Shown here: positions 1 through 8,764 of the stretch, one piece after another
How the letters are laid out: the number at the start of each line of letters is the position of its first letter
How positions within the stretch are numbered: position 1 is the stretch's first letter
Assembly (NCBI GenBank): GCA_018820765.1
Contig: JAHJNN010000012.1
Span: 372,001 to 436,000, forward strand
Direction: 5' to 3'
DNA: 64,000 nt
DNA from: Gammaproteobacteria bacterium
GTDB taxonomy: Bacteria > Pseudomonadota > Gammaproteobacteria > Burkholderiales > Thiobacillaceae
Made by a program: the position numbers and the translations under genes
The notes under the pieces: generated by a model
The model's input: the letters and a program-made list of their open reading frames with translations, nothing else
The model's database searches: none
What the model was told of the DNA's origin: nothing

Positions 1-554
1 AGCAGGCTTTTGATGCGCTCGCCGAGGCCGAGCCGTTTCAGGCCGGCGGCGGCGAGCAGGATGGCGTCGAACTGGCCCTCGTCGAGTTTTTTCAGGCGCG
101 TGCCGACGTTGCCGCGCAGCGGCTTCACCAGCAGGTGCGGGTAGCGCGCGCGCAACTGCGCTTCGCGGCGCAGACTGGAGGTGCCGACCACGGCACCGGG
201 CGGCAGGTCGGACAGGCGCTCGAATCGGTTCGACACGAAGGCGTCGCGCGGATCCTCGCGCTCGCCGATCACCGCCAGTTCGAACCCGGGCGGCAGATCC
301 ATCGGCACGTCCTTCATCGAGTGCACCGCGAGGTCGGCCTGGCCGGCTTCCAGCGCCACTTCGAGCTCCTTGACGAACAGGCCCTTGCCGCCGACCTTGG
401 ACAGCGTGACGTCGAGGATCTGGTCACCGCGCGTGGTCATGCCCAGAATGTTGACCGTGCAGCCCGGATGCAGCGCGGCAAGGCGGTCTCGGATATGCTC
501 CGCCTGCCACATGGCAAGGGCACTTTCACGGGAGGCAATGGTCAGGGTGTGCAT
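1..554 (-). CDS. hemC: Hydroxymethylbilane synthase (porphobilinogen deaminase), 3' end cut by window edge
   Basis: The reverse strand reads [20 protein letters not shown] from an ATG at 554 and stays open to base 1, giving 184 residues of a family usually about 310 long. HemC polymerises four porphobilinogens to hydroxymethylbilane in cytosolic haem synthesis. Visible family motifs are the N-terminal ASRES-LA segment, KGLFVKELE, a [11 protein letters not shown] stretch and GTSSLRR, which lines the substrate site. The cofactor-binding cysteine lies outside the window. It is transcribed away from the thioredoxin-fold gene at 648, leaving a 93-bp divergent spacer. Confidence 0.95.
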   Translation of the reverse strand, partial: MHTLTIASRESALAMWQAEHIRDRLAALHPGCTVNILGMTTRGDQILDVTLSKVGGKGLFVKELEVALEAGQADLAVHSMKDVPMDLPPGFELAVIGEREDPRDAFVSNRFERLSDLPPGAVVGTSSLRREAQLRARYPHLLVKPLRGNVGTRLKKLDEGQFDAILLAAAGLKRLGLGERIKSL

Positions 555-647
555 GGCGGGTAATATTGGACTGTTTGATTTGGCAAAGGATGACGCGACA
601 CTCACGGCCATGACGTGTCTGCATCCACCTGAAGGGACGACTACACA

Positions 648-1130
648 ATGATGCGACTGATCGCAGCCTGGGGCCTGATTTTAGCATGGGGCCTGACCCT
701 GCCCGCGGGCGCCCACGCGGCGGCCAGCCTGGTCCATGCGAAGAATTTCCAGTCCGACGCGCAGACCGCCGTCAAGCGCCGGGTGCCCATCCTGGTGCTG
801 TTCAGCACCCCCGGCTGTCCGTATTGCGAGCAGGTCAAGCGCGATTACCTGGTGCCCATGCACACGGACCGGGCCTACCGCAACCGCGTCATCATCCGCG
901 AAGTCACCGTCAATGCCACCACGCCGCTGACCGGCTTCGATGGCGCCTCCACCACCGAAGGCGCGTTTGCCGCCGCCAACAAGGTGTTCATGGTCCCCAC
1001 CGTGATGGTGTTCGACACCCAGGGCGCGGCGGCCAGCGAAGCCATCGTCGGCCTGCTGATCCCCGACTTCTACTTCGGCTATCTGGAGGCCGCCATCGAC
1101 CAGGGCCTGGGCAAGGTGCGCGGCAACTAG
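648..1130 (+). CDS. Exported thioredoxin-fold protein with CPYC motif
   Basis: This 160-residue protein has a hydrophobic signal peptide (about residues 1-24, ending AHA-A), so it should act in the periplasm. A thioredoxin fold follows: [16 protein letters not shown] places a CPYC redox pair near residue 56, and MVPTVMVFD supplies the cis-proline loop. The CPYC dithiol is of the glutaredoxin/DsbA-like or SoxW-like kind, so thiol-disulfide reduction or exchange is likely. The substrate is unknown. A purine-rich GAAGGGA stands about 12 bases before the ATG-ATG start. The gene stands alone, between divergent hemC and a MITE-like repeat. Confidence 0.8.
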   Translation: MMRLIAAWGLILAWGLTLPAGAHAAASLVHAKNFQSDAQTAVKRRVPILVLFSTPGCPYCEQVKRDYLVPMHTDRAYRNRVIIREVTVNATTPLTGFDGASTTEGAFAAANKVFMVPTVMVFDTQGAAASEAIVGLLIPDFYFGYLEAAIDQGLGKVRGN

Positions 1131-1173
1131 GCCGCCGTTCCCTGCAACAACTGCACGCAGGAACCCTGTCGTA

Positions 1174-1397
1174 CTAGTGTCGTGAATCAGAAATATCGAA
1201 ACATAAAACGGCGTCTTTTTCCGCGTGGCGGCGTTGCTCGTCGTTGCCATAGACCGAACGATGTCGCCCACCCGCAAGGGGTAGGCCGTGGTTGTAAAGC
1301 CGATAAATCGGCAACAACCACGCTCTCCTCGCGCCTTGCCCTGCGAAAAAATCCATCCGTTTTATTTTGTTCCCCTATTTCTGATTCACGACACTAG
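1174..1397. repeat. MITE-like element with 22-bp terminal inverted repeats
   Basis: The two ends (1174-1195 and 1376-1397) are perfect inverted repeats beginning CTAGTGTCGTGAATCAG. The 224-bp interior holds no credible gene. It contains a further inverted repeat, CGTGGTTGT and ACAACCACG, around 1286-1322. CTAG at both ends is the preferred target of IS630-family elements, which duplicate TA, so a non-autonomous IS630-like element is plausible. It fills most of the spacer between the thioredoxin-fold gene and the response regulator. Confidence 0.75.
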
Positions 1398-1424
1398 AAT
1401 CCCTGCCATGCAGGGAGCGCCCAC

Positions 1425-2066
1425 ATGAAAACGCTGTTGGCCGACGACCATCCGCTGATGCGCGAAGGGGTGCGGCTGGTGTTGTCGCAGCTTGAGCCGC
1501 CGGTCGAGATCATCGACGCCCACGATTACCCCAGCCTGTTTGCGCAGGCCGCCGGACATGCCGACCTCGATCTGGCGCTGGTCGACCTCAACATGCCCGG
1601 CTTCGTCGGCTTCCAAGGCATCTCCCAGTTCCGCAACCGCTTTCCCGACATCCCGCTGGTGGTGCTGTCCGCCTCGGAGTCGTCGCACGACATCCGCAGC
1701 GCGCTGGAAGCCGGCGCGCTCGGCTACATCCCCAAGGCCGCCCCCGCTTCTGAAATGCTGGCCGCGTTGCGGCAGGTACTGGCGGGCGACATCTACGTAC
1801 CGGTCTGCCTGGGCAACAGCAATGGCGGCCTGCATACGGTGGCGCCCGCTGACTTCGCGGCGCTGCAGCACAGCGGGCTGACCGCGCGCCAGCTCGAAGT
1901 GGCCCGCCTGCTGGCGCAAGGCTGCGCCAACAAGGCCATCGGCGGCATGCTGGCGATGTCGGAAGGCACGGTGAAAGTGCATATGGCCGCGATCTTCAAG
2001 GCCTTTGGCGTCAGCAACCGCACCGAGGCCGTGCTCGAAATCCAGCGGCTGATGCAGAAGCCCTGA
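1425..2066 (+). CDS. LuxR/NarL-type DNA-binding response regulator
   Basis: The product is 213 residues. The receiver domain (about 1-120) has the acidic pair in LLADDHPLMREG, the phosphoacceptor Asp in LALVDLNMPGF, a Ser at the switch position and Lys in GYIPKA. A LuxR-type helix-turn-helix (about 145-205) begins LTARQLEVARLLAQG and includes the recognition-helix region MSEGTVKVHMAAIFKAFGV. The hybrid kinase gene starts six bases downstream, so the two very likely form one two-component system and transcript. The sensed signal and target genes are not evident. The MITE lies just upstream of its promoter region. Confidence 0.9.
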   Translation: MKTLLADDHPLMREGVRLVLSQLEPPVEIIDAHDYPSLFAQAAGHADLDLALVDLNMPGFVGFQGISQFRNRFPDIPLVVLSASESSHDIRSALEAGALGYIPKAAPASEMLAALRQVLAGDIYVPVCLGNSNGGLHTVAPADFAALQHSGLTARQLEVARLLAQGCANKAIGGMLAMSEGTVKVHMAAIFKAFGVSNRTEAVLEIQRLMQKP

Positions 2067-2072
2067 TCGCCG

Positions 2073-3980
2073 GTGACATCCCTGGCCACCCTGCTCAGCC
2101 GGCTTCCGCTGTCCAGCATCCGCAGCCGGATCCTGGTGATTGCGCTGCTGCCCGCCCTGCTGGCCGAGTTCGGCCTGGTGGCCTACTTCACCACGCAGGC
2201 CTTCGCCTCCGCCGAAAACGCGCTCCACGGGCGCGCCGCCAATGCCGCCCGCCACCTCGCCGAGGCCCTGCAGTATTCGCTGGTCAGCGGCGATACCGCC
2301 CAGGTAAACGCGCTGCTTGAAACCGAAAGGGTGAACAGCCAGCTGGCGATGGCACGGGTCACCGATGCCCGGGGGCAGGCCCTTGCCAGTGTCGGCAATC
2401 CCTTGCCCTCCGACACCGATCCCTATCGCCAATCCGCAGTGATCCATCTGCCCGCGGCCGCGCTGCCCGCCGATATTTCATTCCCCGCCATCCAGCCGGC
2501 TTCGGACGTGCTGGGGCGGGTTGAAGTGGCGGTGGCACTCGATCAGATCAGCGCGTTCCAGCGCAGCGCCCTGTTCCACGCCGCGCTGCTGATGCTGGCG
2601 GCGCTGGCGATCACCGGGGTGCTGGCGTGGCGCCTGTCCGACCGCCTGGCCGGGCAATTGCATCACATCGGGCGCGTGGTGCACCGGCTGACCGGGGCCG
2701 ACCTCAGCGTGCGCACGGAGCTGCCGCCGCAGGGCGAGGTGGGCGCGCTGGCCGCCGGCATCAACGACATGGCGGAAGCCCTGCAGACGCACCGCGGCGA
2801 ATTGGAGAAACGCATCCGCGAAGCGACCGCCGACCTGGCCGCGAAAAAGAACATGGCCGAGCGTGCCAACCAGGCCAAGTCGCGCTTTTTTGCCGCGGCC
2901 AGCCACGACCTGCGGCAGCCGCTGCATGCCCTGTCGCTGTTTGTCGCCGCGCTGAAGGCACGCAACCAGCAGCCGGAAACGCAAAACCTGATCGACAACA
3001 TCGAAGCCTCCACCGCAGCGATGGAACTGCTGTTCAACGCTTTGCTCGACATTTCACGGCTGGATGCCGGCACCATCGAGACGCGTCCGGTGCATTTTCC
3101 GCTGCAGAAAATGCTGCGCGATCTCGATCAGCAGTTCGGCGCACTGGCCGAGGAAAAAAGCCTGCGATTGCGCTTTCGCCCCTGCAACGTCACGCTCTAC
3201 AGCGATCCGCTGCTGATCGAGCGCATCCTGGCCAATCTGATCGCCAATGCCATCCGCTACACCGACGACGGCGGCGTGCTGGTGGCCTGCCGCCGCCGCG
3301 GCCGCATGGTGCGCCTGAGCGTCATCGACACCGGACGCGGCATCCCGCCGGACCAGCAGGAAAACGTGTTTCACGAATTCGTTCAGTTGCACAATCCGGC
3401 ACGCGACCGCAGCAAGGGGCTCGGGCTCGGACTCGCCATCGTGTCGCGCCTGGGCCGCCTGCTGGGACACCGCATCGACCTGCATTCGCGCCCCGACCAC
3501 GGCTCGGAGTTCAGCATCGACGTGCCCTGCGGCGACGCCGGCCTGATCCAGCCGCCCGCCTCCGTCGGCACGCCGGGGCAGATTCCGGGCGACGCGCTGG
3601 TGCTGCTGGTCGATGACGAAAGCGCGATCCTGCGCGGCATGGCCGAGCTGTTCGACAACTGGAACATCGATCTGGTCACCGCCCACAGTGCGGACGAAGC
3701 CGTGCAATGGCTCGACAGCATCGGCCGCGCGCCCGACGTCATCGTGTCCGATTACCGCCTGCCCGACGACAGCGACGGCATCGAGGTCGTCATCCGCCTG
3801 CGCCAGAAATACGGCCTCGACATCCCCGCCATCCTCGTCACCGGCGACACCGCCCCCGACACCATCCTGCGCATCACCCAGGCCGGCTTCCCGCTGTTGC
3901 ACAAGCCGCTGCGCCCCGCCAAGTTGCGCGCGCTCCTCACCCACCTGATCCAGCAGACGCGCGCGCCCGCCATGGGATAA
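2073..3980 (+). CDS. Membrane hybrid sensor histidine kinase with C-terminal receiver
   Basis: This 635-residue protein starts at GTG, six bases after the regulator. In order it has a first transmembrane helix (about 15-45), a periplasmic sensor segment (about 45-165), a second membrane helix (about 168-188), HAMP (about 190-245), HisKA with phospho-His in AASHDLRQPLHALSLF (about 275), HATPase_c with N-box NLIANAIRYTDDGG and G-boxes DTGRGI and GLGLGLAI, and a receiver (about 507-625) with LVDDE, VSDYRLPDD and KPL. The LRQPLHALSLF form of the H-box is typical of RpfC-like hybrid kinases. It should autophosphorylate and signal to the LuxR-type partner. The ligand is unknown. Confidence 0.9.
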   Translation: MTSLATLLSRLPLSSIRSRILVIALLPALLAEFGLVAYFTTQAFASAENALHGRAANAARHLAEALQYSLVSGDTAQVNALLETERVNSQLAMARVTDARGQALASVGNPLPSDTDPYRQSAVIHLPAAALPADISFPAIQPASDVLGRVEVAVALDQISAFQRSALFHAALLMLAALAITGVLAWRLSDRLAGQLHHIGRVVHRLTGADLSVRTELPPQGEVGALAAGINDMAEALQTHRGELEKRIREATADLAAKKNMAERANQAKSRFFAAASHDLRQPLHALSLFVAALKARNQQPETQNLIDNIEASTAAMELLFNALLDISRLDAGTIETRPVHFPLQKMLRDLDQQFGALAEEKSLRLRFRPCNVTLYSDPLLIERILANLIANAIRYTDDGGVLVACRRRGRMVRLSVIDTGRGIPPDQQENVFHEFVQLHNPARDRSKGLGLGLAIVSRLGRLLGHRIDLHSRPDHGSEFSIDVPCGDAGLIQPPASVGTPGQIPGDALVLLVDDESAILRGMAELFDNWNIDLVTAHSADEAVQWLDSIGRAPDVIVSDYRLPDDSDGIEVVIRLRQKYGLDIPAILVTGDTAPDTILRITQAGFPLLHKPLRPAKLRALLTHLIQQTRAPAMG

Positions 3981-4036
3981 TCCGCGCCACTCCCCGACCC
4001 CTGAATCCTGAATCCTGACCCCTAGTTCCTAAAACC

Positions 4037-5464
4037 ATGCACATCCACATCCTCGGCATCTGCGGCACTTTCATGGGCGGCATCGCTGCCATCGCCCGCA
4101 ACGCGGGCCACACCGTCACCGGCTGCGACGCCAACGTCTACCCGCCCATGTCCGACCAGCTGCGCGCGCTCGGCATCGAGCTGACCGAAGGCTGGGACGC
4201 CAAGCAGATCAACCTCAAGCCCGATGTCTTCGTCGTCGGCAACGTCGTCACCCGCGGCAACCCGCTGATGGAAGCCATCCTCGAACGCGGCCTGGCCTAT
4301 ACCTCCGGCCCGCAGTGGCTGGCCGACAACGTGCTGAAGGACAAATGGGTATTGGCCGTCGCCGGCACCCACGGCAAGACCACGACGTCGGCCATGCTGG
4401 CGTGGATCCTCGACGACGCACGCATGCGCCCCGGCTTCCTGGTCGGCGGCATCCCGCAGAACTTCGGCATGTCGGCGCGCCTGACCGACAGCCCCTTCTT
4501 CGTCATCGAGGCCGACGAATACGACACCGCCTTCTTCGACAAGCGCTCCAAGTTCGTCCACTACCGCCCGCGCACCGTCATCCTCAACAACCTCGAATAC
4601 GACCACGCCGACATCTTTCCCGACCTCGCCGCCATCGAGACCCAGTTCCACCACCTGGTGCGCACCGTCCCCGGCAACGGCCTCATCGTCTCCAACGGCG
4701 CCGACGTTAACCTCGATCGCGTGCTCGAGCGCGGCTGCTGGACCCCGGTGGAACGTTTCGGTGGCGCCAACCCCAATGGCCGCGCCGACGGCGCGGCGGG
4801 CTGGACCGCCGGCGAAGCCGACGCCAACGGCCACTTCGACGTCTTCTTCGACGGCGCGCTGCAGGGCCGCGTGAAGTGGAATCTGATCGGCGAGCACAAC
4901 CGCATGAACGCGCTCGCCTCGATCGCCGCCGCGCGCCACGCCGGCGTCCCCGCGGCCGCAGCGATCGATGCCTTGGGCCGCTTCGAGAACGTCAAGCGCC
5001 GCATGGAAATCCGCGGCGCCGTCCACGGGATCACCGTCTACGACGACTTCGCCCACCACCCCACCGCCATCACCACCACCGTCGAGGGCCTGCGGGCAAA
5101 GGTCGGCCGCGCGCGCATCCTCGCCGTGCTGGAGCCGCGCTCCAACACCATGAAACTCGGCGTCATGAAAGCCGCGCTGCCCGCCAGCCTCGCCGGCGCC
5201 GACCTCGTCTACTGCTACGGCGCCAACCTCGGCTGGGATGCCGCCGAGGCTTTAGCTCCGCTGGGCGACAAGGCGCGCGTGTTCGACAACCTCGACAAGT
5301 TAGTGAGCCAGCTGGTGCAAGACACCCGCTCCGGCGACCACGTGCTGATGATGAGCAACGGCGGGTTCGGTGGCATCCACGCGAAGCTGCTGGATACGCT
5401 GCATCATCACTATCACGAGGATATTGTGTTGTCGCCGATGCATCGGTATGGGGGGTATGCGTAA
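4037..5464 (+). CDS. mpl: UDP-N-acetylmuramate:L-Ala-gamma-D-Glu-mDAP ligase
   Basis: Mpl re-attaches recycled murein tripeptide to UDP-MurNAc in the cytosol. The 475-residue length fits the family (about 450-470). Domains run from an N-terminal Rossmann-like segment (HIHILGICGTFMGGIA) through the Mur ATP-binding P-loop AGTHGKTTTSAMLAW (about residue 110) to the VIEADEYDTAFFDKRSKF signature and a C-terminal Mur ligase domain with YDDFAHHPTAI. GICGTFMGG near the start distinguishes Mpl from MurC. It follows the kinase gene by 56 bp. Downstream is the gene-free repeat block. Confidence 0.95.
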   Translation: MHIHILGICGTFMGGIAAIARNAGHTVTGCDANVYPPMSDQLRALGIELTEGWDAKQINLKPDVFVVGNVVTRGNPLMEAILERGLAYTSGPQWLADNVLKDKWVLAVAGTHGKTTTSAMLAWILDDARMRPGFLVGGIPQNFGMSARLTDSPFFVIEADEYDTAFFDKRSKFVHYRPRTVILNNLEYDHADIFPDLAAIETQFHHLVRTVPGNGLIVSNGADVNLDRVLERGCWTPVERFGGANPNGRADGAAGWTAGEADANGHFDVFFDGALQGRVKWNLIGEHNRMNALASIAAARHAGVPAAAAIDALGRFENVKRRMEIRGAVHGITVYDDFAHHPTAITTTVEGLRAKVGRARILAVLEPRSNTMKLGVMKAALPASLAGADLVYCYGANLGWDAAEALAPLGDKARVFDNLDKLVSQLVQDTRSGDHVLMMSNGGFGGIHAKLLDTLHHHYHEDIVLSPMHRYGGYA

Positions 5465-5530
5465 GTTAGCGGCGGCTGCCGTTTGCCCTGAGCTTGTTGG
5501 TCGTTGTAGTTGAGGTGCTCGCAGGACGAC

Positions 5531-5780
5531 TGACCGTTGGCCGGGGGTAGCCCGGCGGCTAGTTCCTTTTCTTGTCTCGCCAAGAAAAGGAACCAAAAGA
5601 AGGCGACCCCGACAGCCCCGAATTCCCGAAGATCAAGCGCGCCGGGTGGGCGGCAAAGAACTCGCCCCGCCTTCGATGTTTTTAATTGGATTTTTGTGGG
5701 CGGGGCTCAAACACCTTTGCCGCTGATCCACCCGACGCACTTGATCTTCGGCAGGTCTGTAAGGGGAAGAACGTCAAAAC
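5531..5780 (+). repeat. Long intergenic palindromic repeat, copy A
   Basis: This 250-bp unit starts TGACCGTTGGCCGGGGGTAG and ends near GTAAGGGGAAGAACGTCAA. Copy B (5873-6120) and copy C (16425-16779) are the same unit in reverse orientation. Each unit is internally palindromic: the stretch from AAGATCAAGCGCG to GGCGGCAAAG (about 5629-5657) is echoed inversely by CTTTGCCGC to ACTTGATCTT further on. A smaller hairpin lies at TTCCTTTTCTTG/CAAGAAAAGGAA. Short open frames in it match no known protein and are not called. Confidence 0.75.
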
Positions 5781-5872
5781 CAGTGCGGTGATGACGGGAC
5801 GGTTTGTGTTCTTGGGTGAGCCTCACTGCGAAGCACTCGATCCGGTTCGTGACGGTTGCTCATCGTCAAATG

Positions 5873-6120
5873 GGTTTTGACTTTTAGCCCCTCTCAGTCC
5901 CGCCGGAAATTGAGCCTGCCGGGCGGATCAGCGGCAAAGGTGTCTGAGCCCCGCTCACCTTAGAAATACAAACAAAGCGGGGCGAGTTCTTTGCCGCCCG
6001 TCCGGCAGGCTCGATTTCCGGGGTTTCGGGGATGAGCGGGGTCGCCTTTTCTTGGGTTACTTTCTTTTGGCGAGACAAAAGAAAGTGACTAGCCGCCGGG
6101 CTACCCCCGGCCAACGGTCA
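5873..6120 (-). repeat. Long intergenic palindromic repeat, copy B (inverted)
   Basis: The reverse complement of this 248-bp unit aligns along its whole length with copy A. The outer end is the shared TGACCGTTGGCCGGGGGTAG, and the inner end is GTTTTGAC followed by a CCCCT tract. Copies A and B therefore form a large inverted pair around about 90 bp of unique sequence. No gene is seen between mpl (ends 5464) and the LysR gene (ends 6289). Confidence 0.75.
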
Positions 6121-6288
6121 GTGGCTTTGAAACACTTTCACCACAGCGTACAAGCCCTTCGACAAGCTCAGGGCGAACGGCGGTTAAGCTGGTGCGCTTC
6201 GACGGGCTCAGGGCGAACGGTGCGTGGGGCAGCGCACTATGCGTTCAGCGCCTGTGCGCAGGCCGCAGGCTGGCTTGCCCCGCAGCCC

Positions 6289-7185
6289 CTACGCCTCCGC
6301 CAACTCCCCCACCAGATAATCAATGAACACCCGCACCTTCGGACTGAGATGCCGATTCGACGGATACACCGCATAAATCCGCGCATCCTGCTCGGGTAGA
6401 AAAGTGCCCAGAATCTCCACCAGCCGCCCCGCCCGAATATCCGGCTCCAGCCGATAGCTCGAGCCCAGGATGATCCCCAGACCCGCCATCGCAGCCCGCC
6501 GCAGGGCGTCGATGTTGTTGGTGGAGAAATTGCCGGCGACCGGCACGCTGAGAGGACGGCCCTCGCTCACGAACGCCCAGCGGGTGTCGCCCGACTCGTC
6601 GCTGCGCAGGTAGCGCAGGCAGTTGTGGTCCATGAGTTCTTCCGGCCGCTGCGGCGTGCCGCGACGTTCGAGATAGGCGGGCGCAGCGCAAAGCACCTGC
6701 CGCACGGCGGTCAGGGGCCGCGCCACCAGCAAGTCCCCGGGCTGCGCGGTGAGACGCAGGGCAAGATCGTAGCCGCCATCGACCAGGTCGACCACGCGGT
6801 CGTCGCATTCCAGTTCCACGCTCACCTCGGGATACAGCGCCAGAAAGCCCGGCAGCAGCGGGGCGATGCGCAGGCTGCCGAAACCCACCGTCGCGCTAAC
6901 GCGCAAGTGGCCACGCGGCGCGGCATGCAGCCGGCTCACTGCACACTCGGCGGCGTCGGCCTCTTCGAGCATGCGCACGCAATGCGCGTAGAACGCGGTG
7001 CCGGCCTCGGTCAGGCCGAGGCGCCGCGTGGTGCGTTGCAGCAGGCGCGCATCCAGGGCCTTCTCCAGCCGCGCCACCTGCTTGCTGATCACCGGCGCCG
7101 ATACGCCGAGCCGACGCGCAGTCTCGGAAAAGGACTGGTTTTGGACCACGAGGGCAAAAATGCGGGCGGCTTCCAGATCGAGCAT
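6289..7185 (-). CDS. LysR-family transcriptional regulator
   Basis: From the ATG at 7185 the product is 298 residues, the usual LysR length. The N-terminal winged helix-turn-helix (MLDLEAARIFALVVQNQSFS, then ARRLGVSAPVISKQVARLEK) is followed by a LysR substrate-binding domain (about 90-295). The open frame extends to an ATG at 7221, but the family alignment favours the inner start. It is divergent from the DMT-family permease at 7294, so the roughly 110-bp spacer probably carries its operator and it probably controls the transporter. The co-inducer is unknown. Confidence 0.9.
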   Translation of the reverse strand: MLDLEAARIFALVVQNQSFSETARRLGVSAPVISKQVARLEKALDARLLQRTTRRLGLTEAGTAFYAHCVRMLEEADAAECAVSRLHAAPRGHLRVSATVGFGSLRIAPLLPGFLALYPEVSVELECDDRVVDLVDGGYDLALRLTAQPGDLLVARPLTAVRQVLCAAPAYLERRGTPQRPEELMDHNCLRYLRSDESGDTRWAFVSEGRPLSVPVAGNFSTNNIDALRRAAMAGLGIILGSSYRLEPDIRAGRLVEILGTFLPEQDARIYAVYPSNRHLSPKVRVFIDYLVGELAEA

Positions 7186-7293
7186 AACCGGTTCGATTGT
7201 TAACGTGAGGGAAACAATCATATGCCCGACGGAGGGATTTTTAACACCCGGAAAGTGGCTACTCTACGCCCATCGCACTGCTGCAAGGAGATC

Positions 7294-8241
7294 ATGATGT
7301 CCCGCACTTCGCTGTTCCAGGCCATGGGCCTGCTGCTGCTCGCTGCCGTTTCCTGGGGCGGCATGTTCCAGGTCGCCAAGCCGCTCCTGACCGAGATCGA
7401 CGCCTTCCATATGACCGCCATCCGCTACGGAGGCGCCGCCCTCCTCTTCGCCGGCCTGTTGGCCTACCGCGAAGGGCGCGCCGCGTTCCGCATGGAAGGG
7501 GCCGGCGGTCTGCTTTGGCTGTACGGCAGCCTCGGCTTTGCCGGCTTCAACCTGCTCGCGTTCACCGGCCTGGCGCACAGCCGGCCGGAACACGCTGCGG
7601 TCATCATGGCGCTGATGCCGCTGATGACGGCCCTGGTGAACTGGGGCATGCGCGGAGTGCGCCCGGCCGCGCACACCCTGTTCGCCATCGCCCTGGCGCT
7701 GACGGGGGTGGTGCTGGTGGTGACCGACGGCCACCTGTCCGCGCTGTCTGCGGGGGGCCAGGTCGGCGGCGACCTGCTGTTGCTGCTCGGCGCGCTGTGC
7801 TGGGTGTTCTACACGCTCGGCGCCGCACGCTTTGCCCACTGGTCGCCCTTGCGTTACACCACCCTGACCTGCCTGCTGGGCGTGCTGAGCATTTTTGCGG
7901 CGACCGCGGCAATGACGCGCCTGGGCCACATCCACCTCCCCACCGTGGCAGCATTGCAGGACGGACTGTGGGCGCTGGCCTACATGGTGGTGATCGGCGC
8001 GGTGATCGCCGTGCTGAGCTGGAACGCCGGCATCCGCAAGCTCGGTGCGCTCAACGGGGTGCTGTTCATCAACTTCGTCCCGGTCTCCGCCTTTGTCATC
8101 GGCGTCGCCCTCGGCCACCATTTCGGTGGCGCCGAACTCACGGGTGCCACGCTCGTCATCCTGGCGCTGGTGTTCAACAGCCTGTTGAGCCAGCGCGCCC
8201 GGTCCCGCGTGGCGGGTGGGATAGCCGTAGCGCGCAGCTAG
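7294..8241 (+). CDS. EamA/DMT-superfamily permease
   Basis: The 315-residue inner-membrane protein has about ten hydrophobic helices in two EamA repeats, starting MMSRTSLFQAMGLLLLAAV. AAGGAG at 7285-7290, four bases before the ATG-ATG, selects this start over the longer frame. DMT/EamA proteins generally export metabolites or amino acids; the substrate cannot be read from sequence. Divergence from the LysR gene suggests substrate-responsive control. Confidence 0.85.
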   Translation: MMSRTSLFQAMGLLLLAAVSWGGMFQVAKPLLTEIDAFHMTAIRYGGAALLFAGLLAYREGRAAFRMEGAGGLLWLYGSLGFAGFNLLAFTGLAHSRPEHAAVIMALMPLMTALVNWGMRGVRPAAHTLFAIALALTGVVLVVTDGHLSALSAGGQVGGDLLLLLGALCWVFYTLGAARFAHWSPLRYTTLTCLLGVLSIFAATAAMTRLGHIHLPTVAALQDGLWALAYMVVIGAVIAVLSWNAGIRKLGALNGVLFINFVPVSAFVIGVALGHHFGGAELTGATLVILALVFNSLLSQRARSRVAGGIAVARS

Positions 8242-8308
8242 CGCGGCGGCCTTGGGCCCGCCCCATCGCTCGTCCGGCTGGCGCAGGGCGAGCGATGGCA
8301 GCGAGCTC

Positions 8309-8752
8309 TCAATACATCTTGTACGGCAAAAATTTCCCATTCAAAACAATCTTCACCCGATCCCCCTTCGGATCCGCCACCCGCGAAATATCCATCGAAA
8401 AATCGATCGCGCTCATGATCCCGTCGCCGAACTCCTCGTGGATCAGAGACTTGATCGTGATGCCGTACACCATGATCAGTTCATAGAAGCGATAGATCAG
8501 CGGGTCGGTCGGGACGGCGCTCGGCAGGCTGCCCTTGTACGGCACCATCTGCAGCTGGTCGACCGCTTCGGCGGGAAGATTGAGCATCTTGCCGACAGCG
8601 GTGGCCTGCTTCTTGTCGAGGGTCATCTGGCCGAGCAGTGCGGCGGTTGTCCATTCCTTGCTCTGGCCGACTTTCTTGGCGATGTCGGCCCACTTGAGGC
8701 CTTTCTTGTGTTTGGCGGCGAGGATGAGGTCGGTGACTTCGGTGCGGGTCAT
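8309..8752 (-). CDS. cynS: Cyanate hydratase (cyanase)
   Basis: The product is 147 residues, close to E. coli CynS (156). It has an N-terminal helical domain and a C-terminal catalytic region with YRFYELIMVYGITIKSLIHE, which holds the catalytic Arg and Glu, and GDGIMSAIDFSMDI with the catalytic Ser. Cyanase converts cyanate plus bicarbonate to ammonia and CO2 in the cytosol. It is last in a four-gene operon, 12 bases after the ATPase gene, so uptake and hydrolysis of cyanate are coupled. In a sulfur oxidiser the cyanate could come from thiocyanate (inference). Confidence 0.95.
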   Translation of the reverse strand: MTRTEVTDLILAAKHKKGLKWADIAKKVGQSKEWTTAALLGQMTLDKKQATAVGKMLNLPAEAVDQLQMVPYKGSLPSAVPTDPLIYRFYELIMVYGITIKSLIHEEFGDGIMSAIDFSMDISRVADPKGDRVKIVLNGKFLPYKMY

Positions 8753-8764
8753 GTTTGAAAATCC

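Larger units (their letters stand above)
5479..6220. repeat. Scattered short repeat, core CTTCGACAAGCTCAGGGCG
   Basis: A roughly 25-bp unit occurs directly at 6155-6180 and, with two changes (GACGGGCTC), at 6196-6220. A shortened inverted version lies at 5479-5500. Such units are common intergenic repeats in proteobacterial genomes. They bracket the pair of long palindromic repeats here. No coding function is visible. Confidence 0.5.

Noticed and set aside
1182-1397. Open frame inside the MITE at 1174
   Set aside because: It spans the element from end to end and includes both terminal repeats, with no protein-like pattern.
5537-6114. Small open frames in the repeat block (MAGGSPAAS...)
   Set aside because: The same peptide arises from both inverted repeat copies and matches repeat sequence, with no ribosome site or protein family.
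6155-6220. Direct repeats suggestive of a CRISPR start
   Set aside because: Only two direct copies with a 15-base spacer, plus one inverted partial copy. There is no cas gene. It is a common scattered intergenic repeat.
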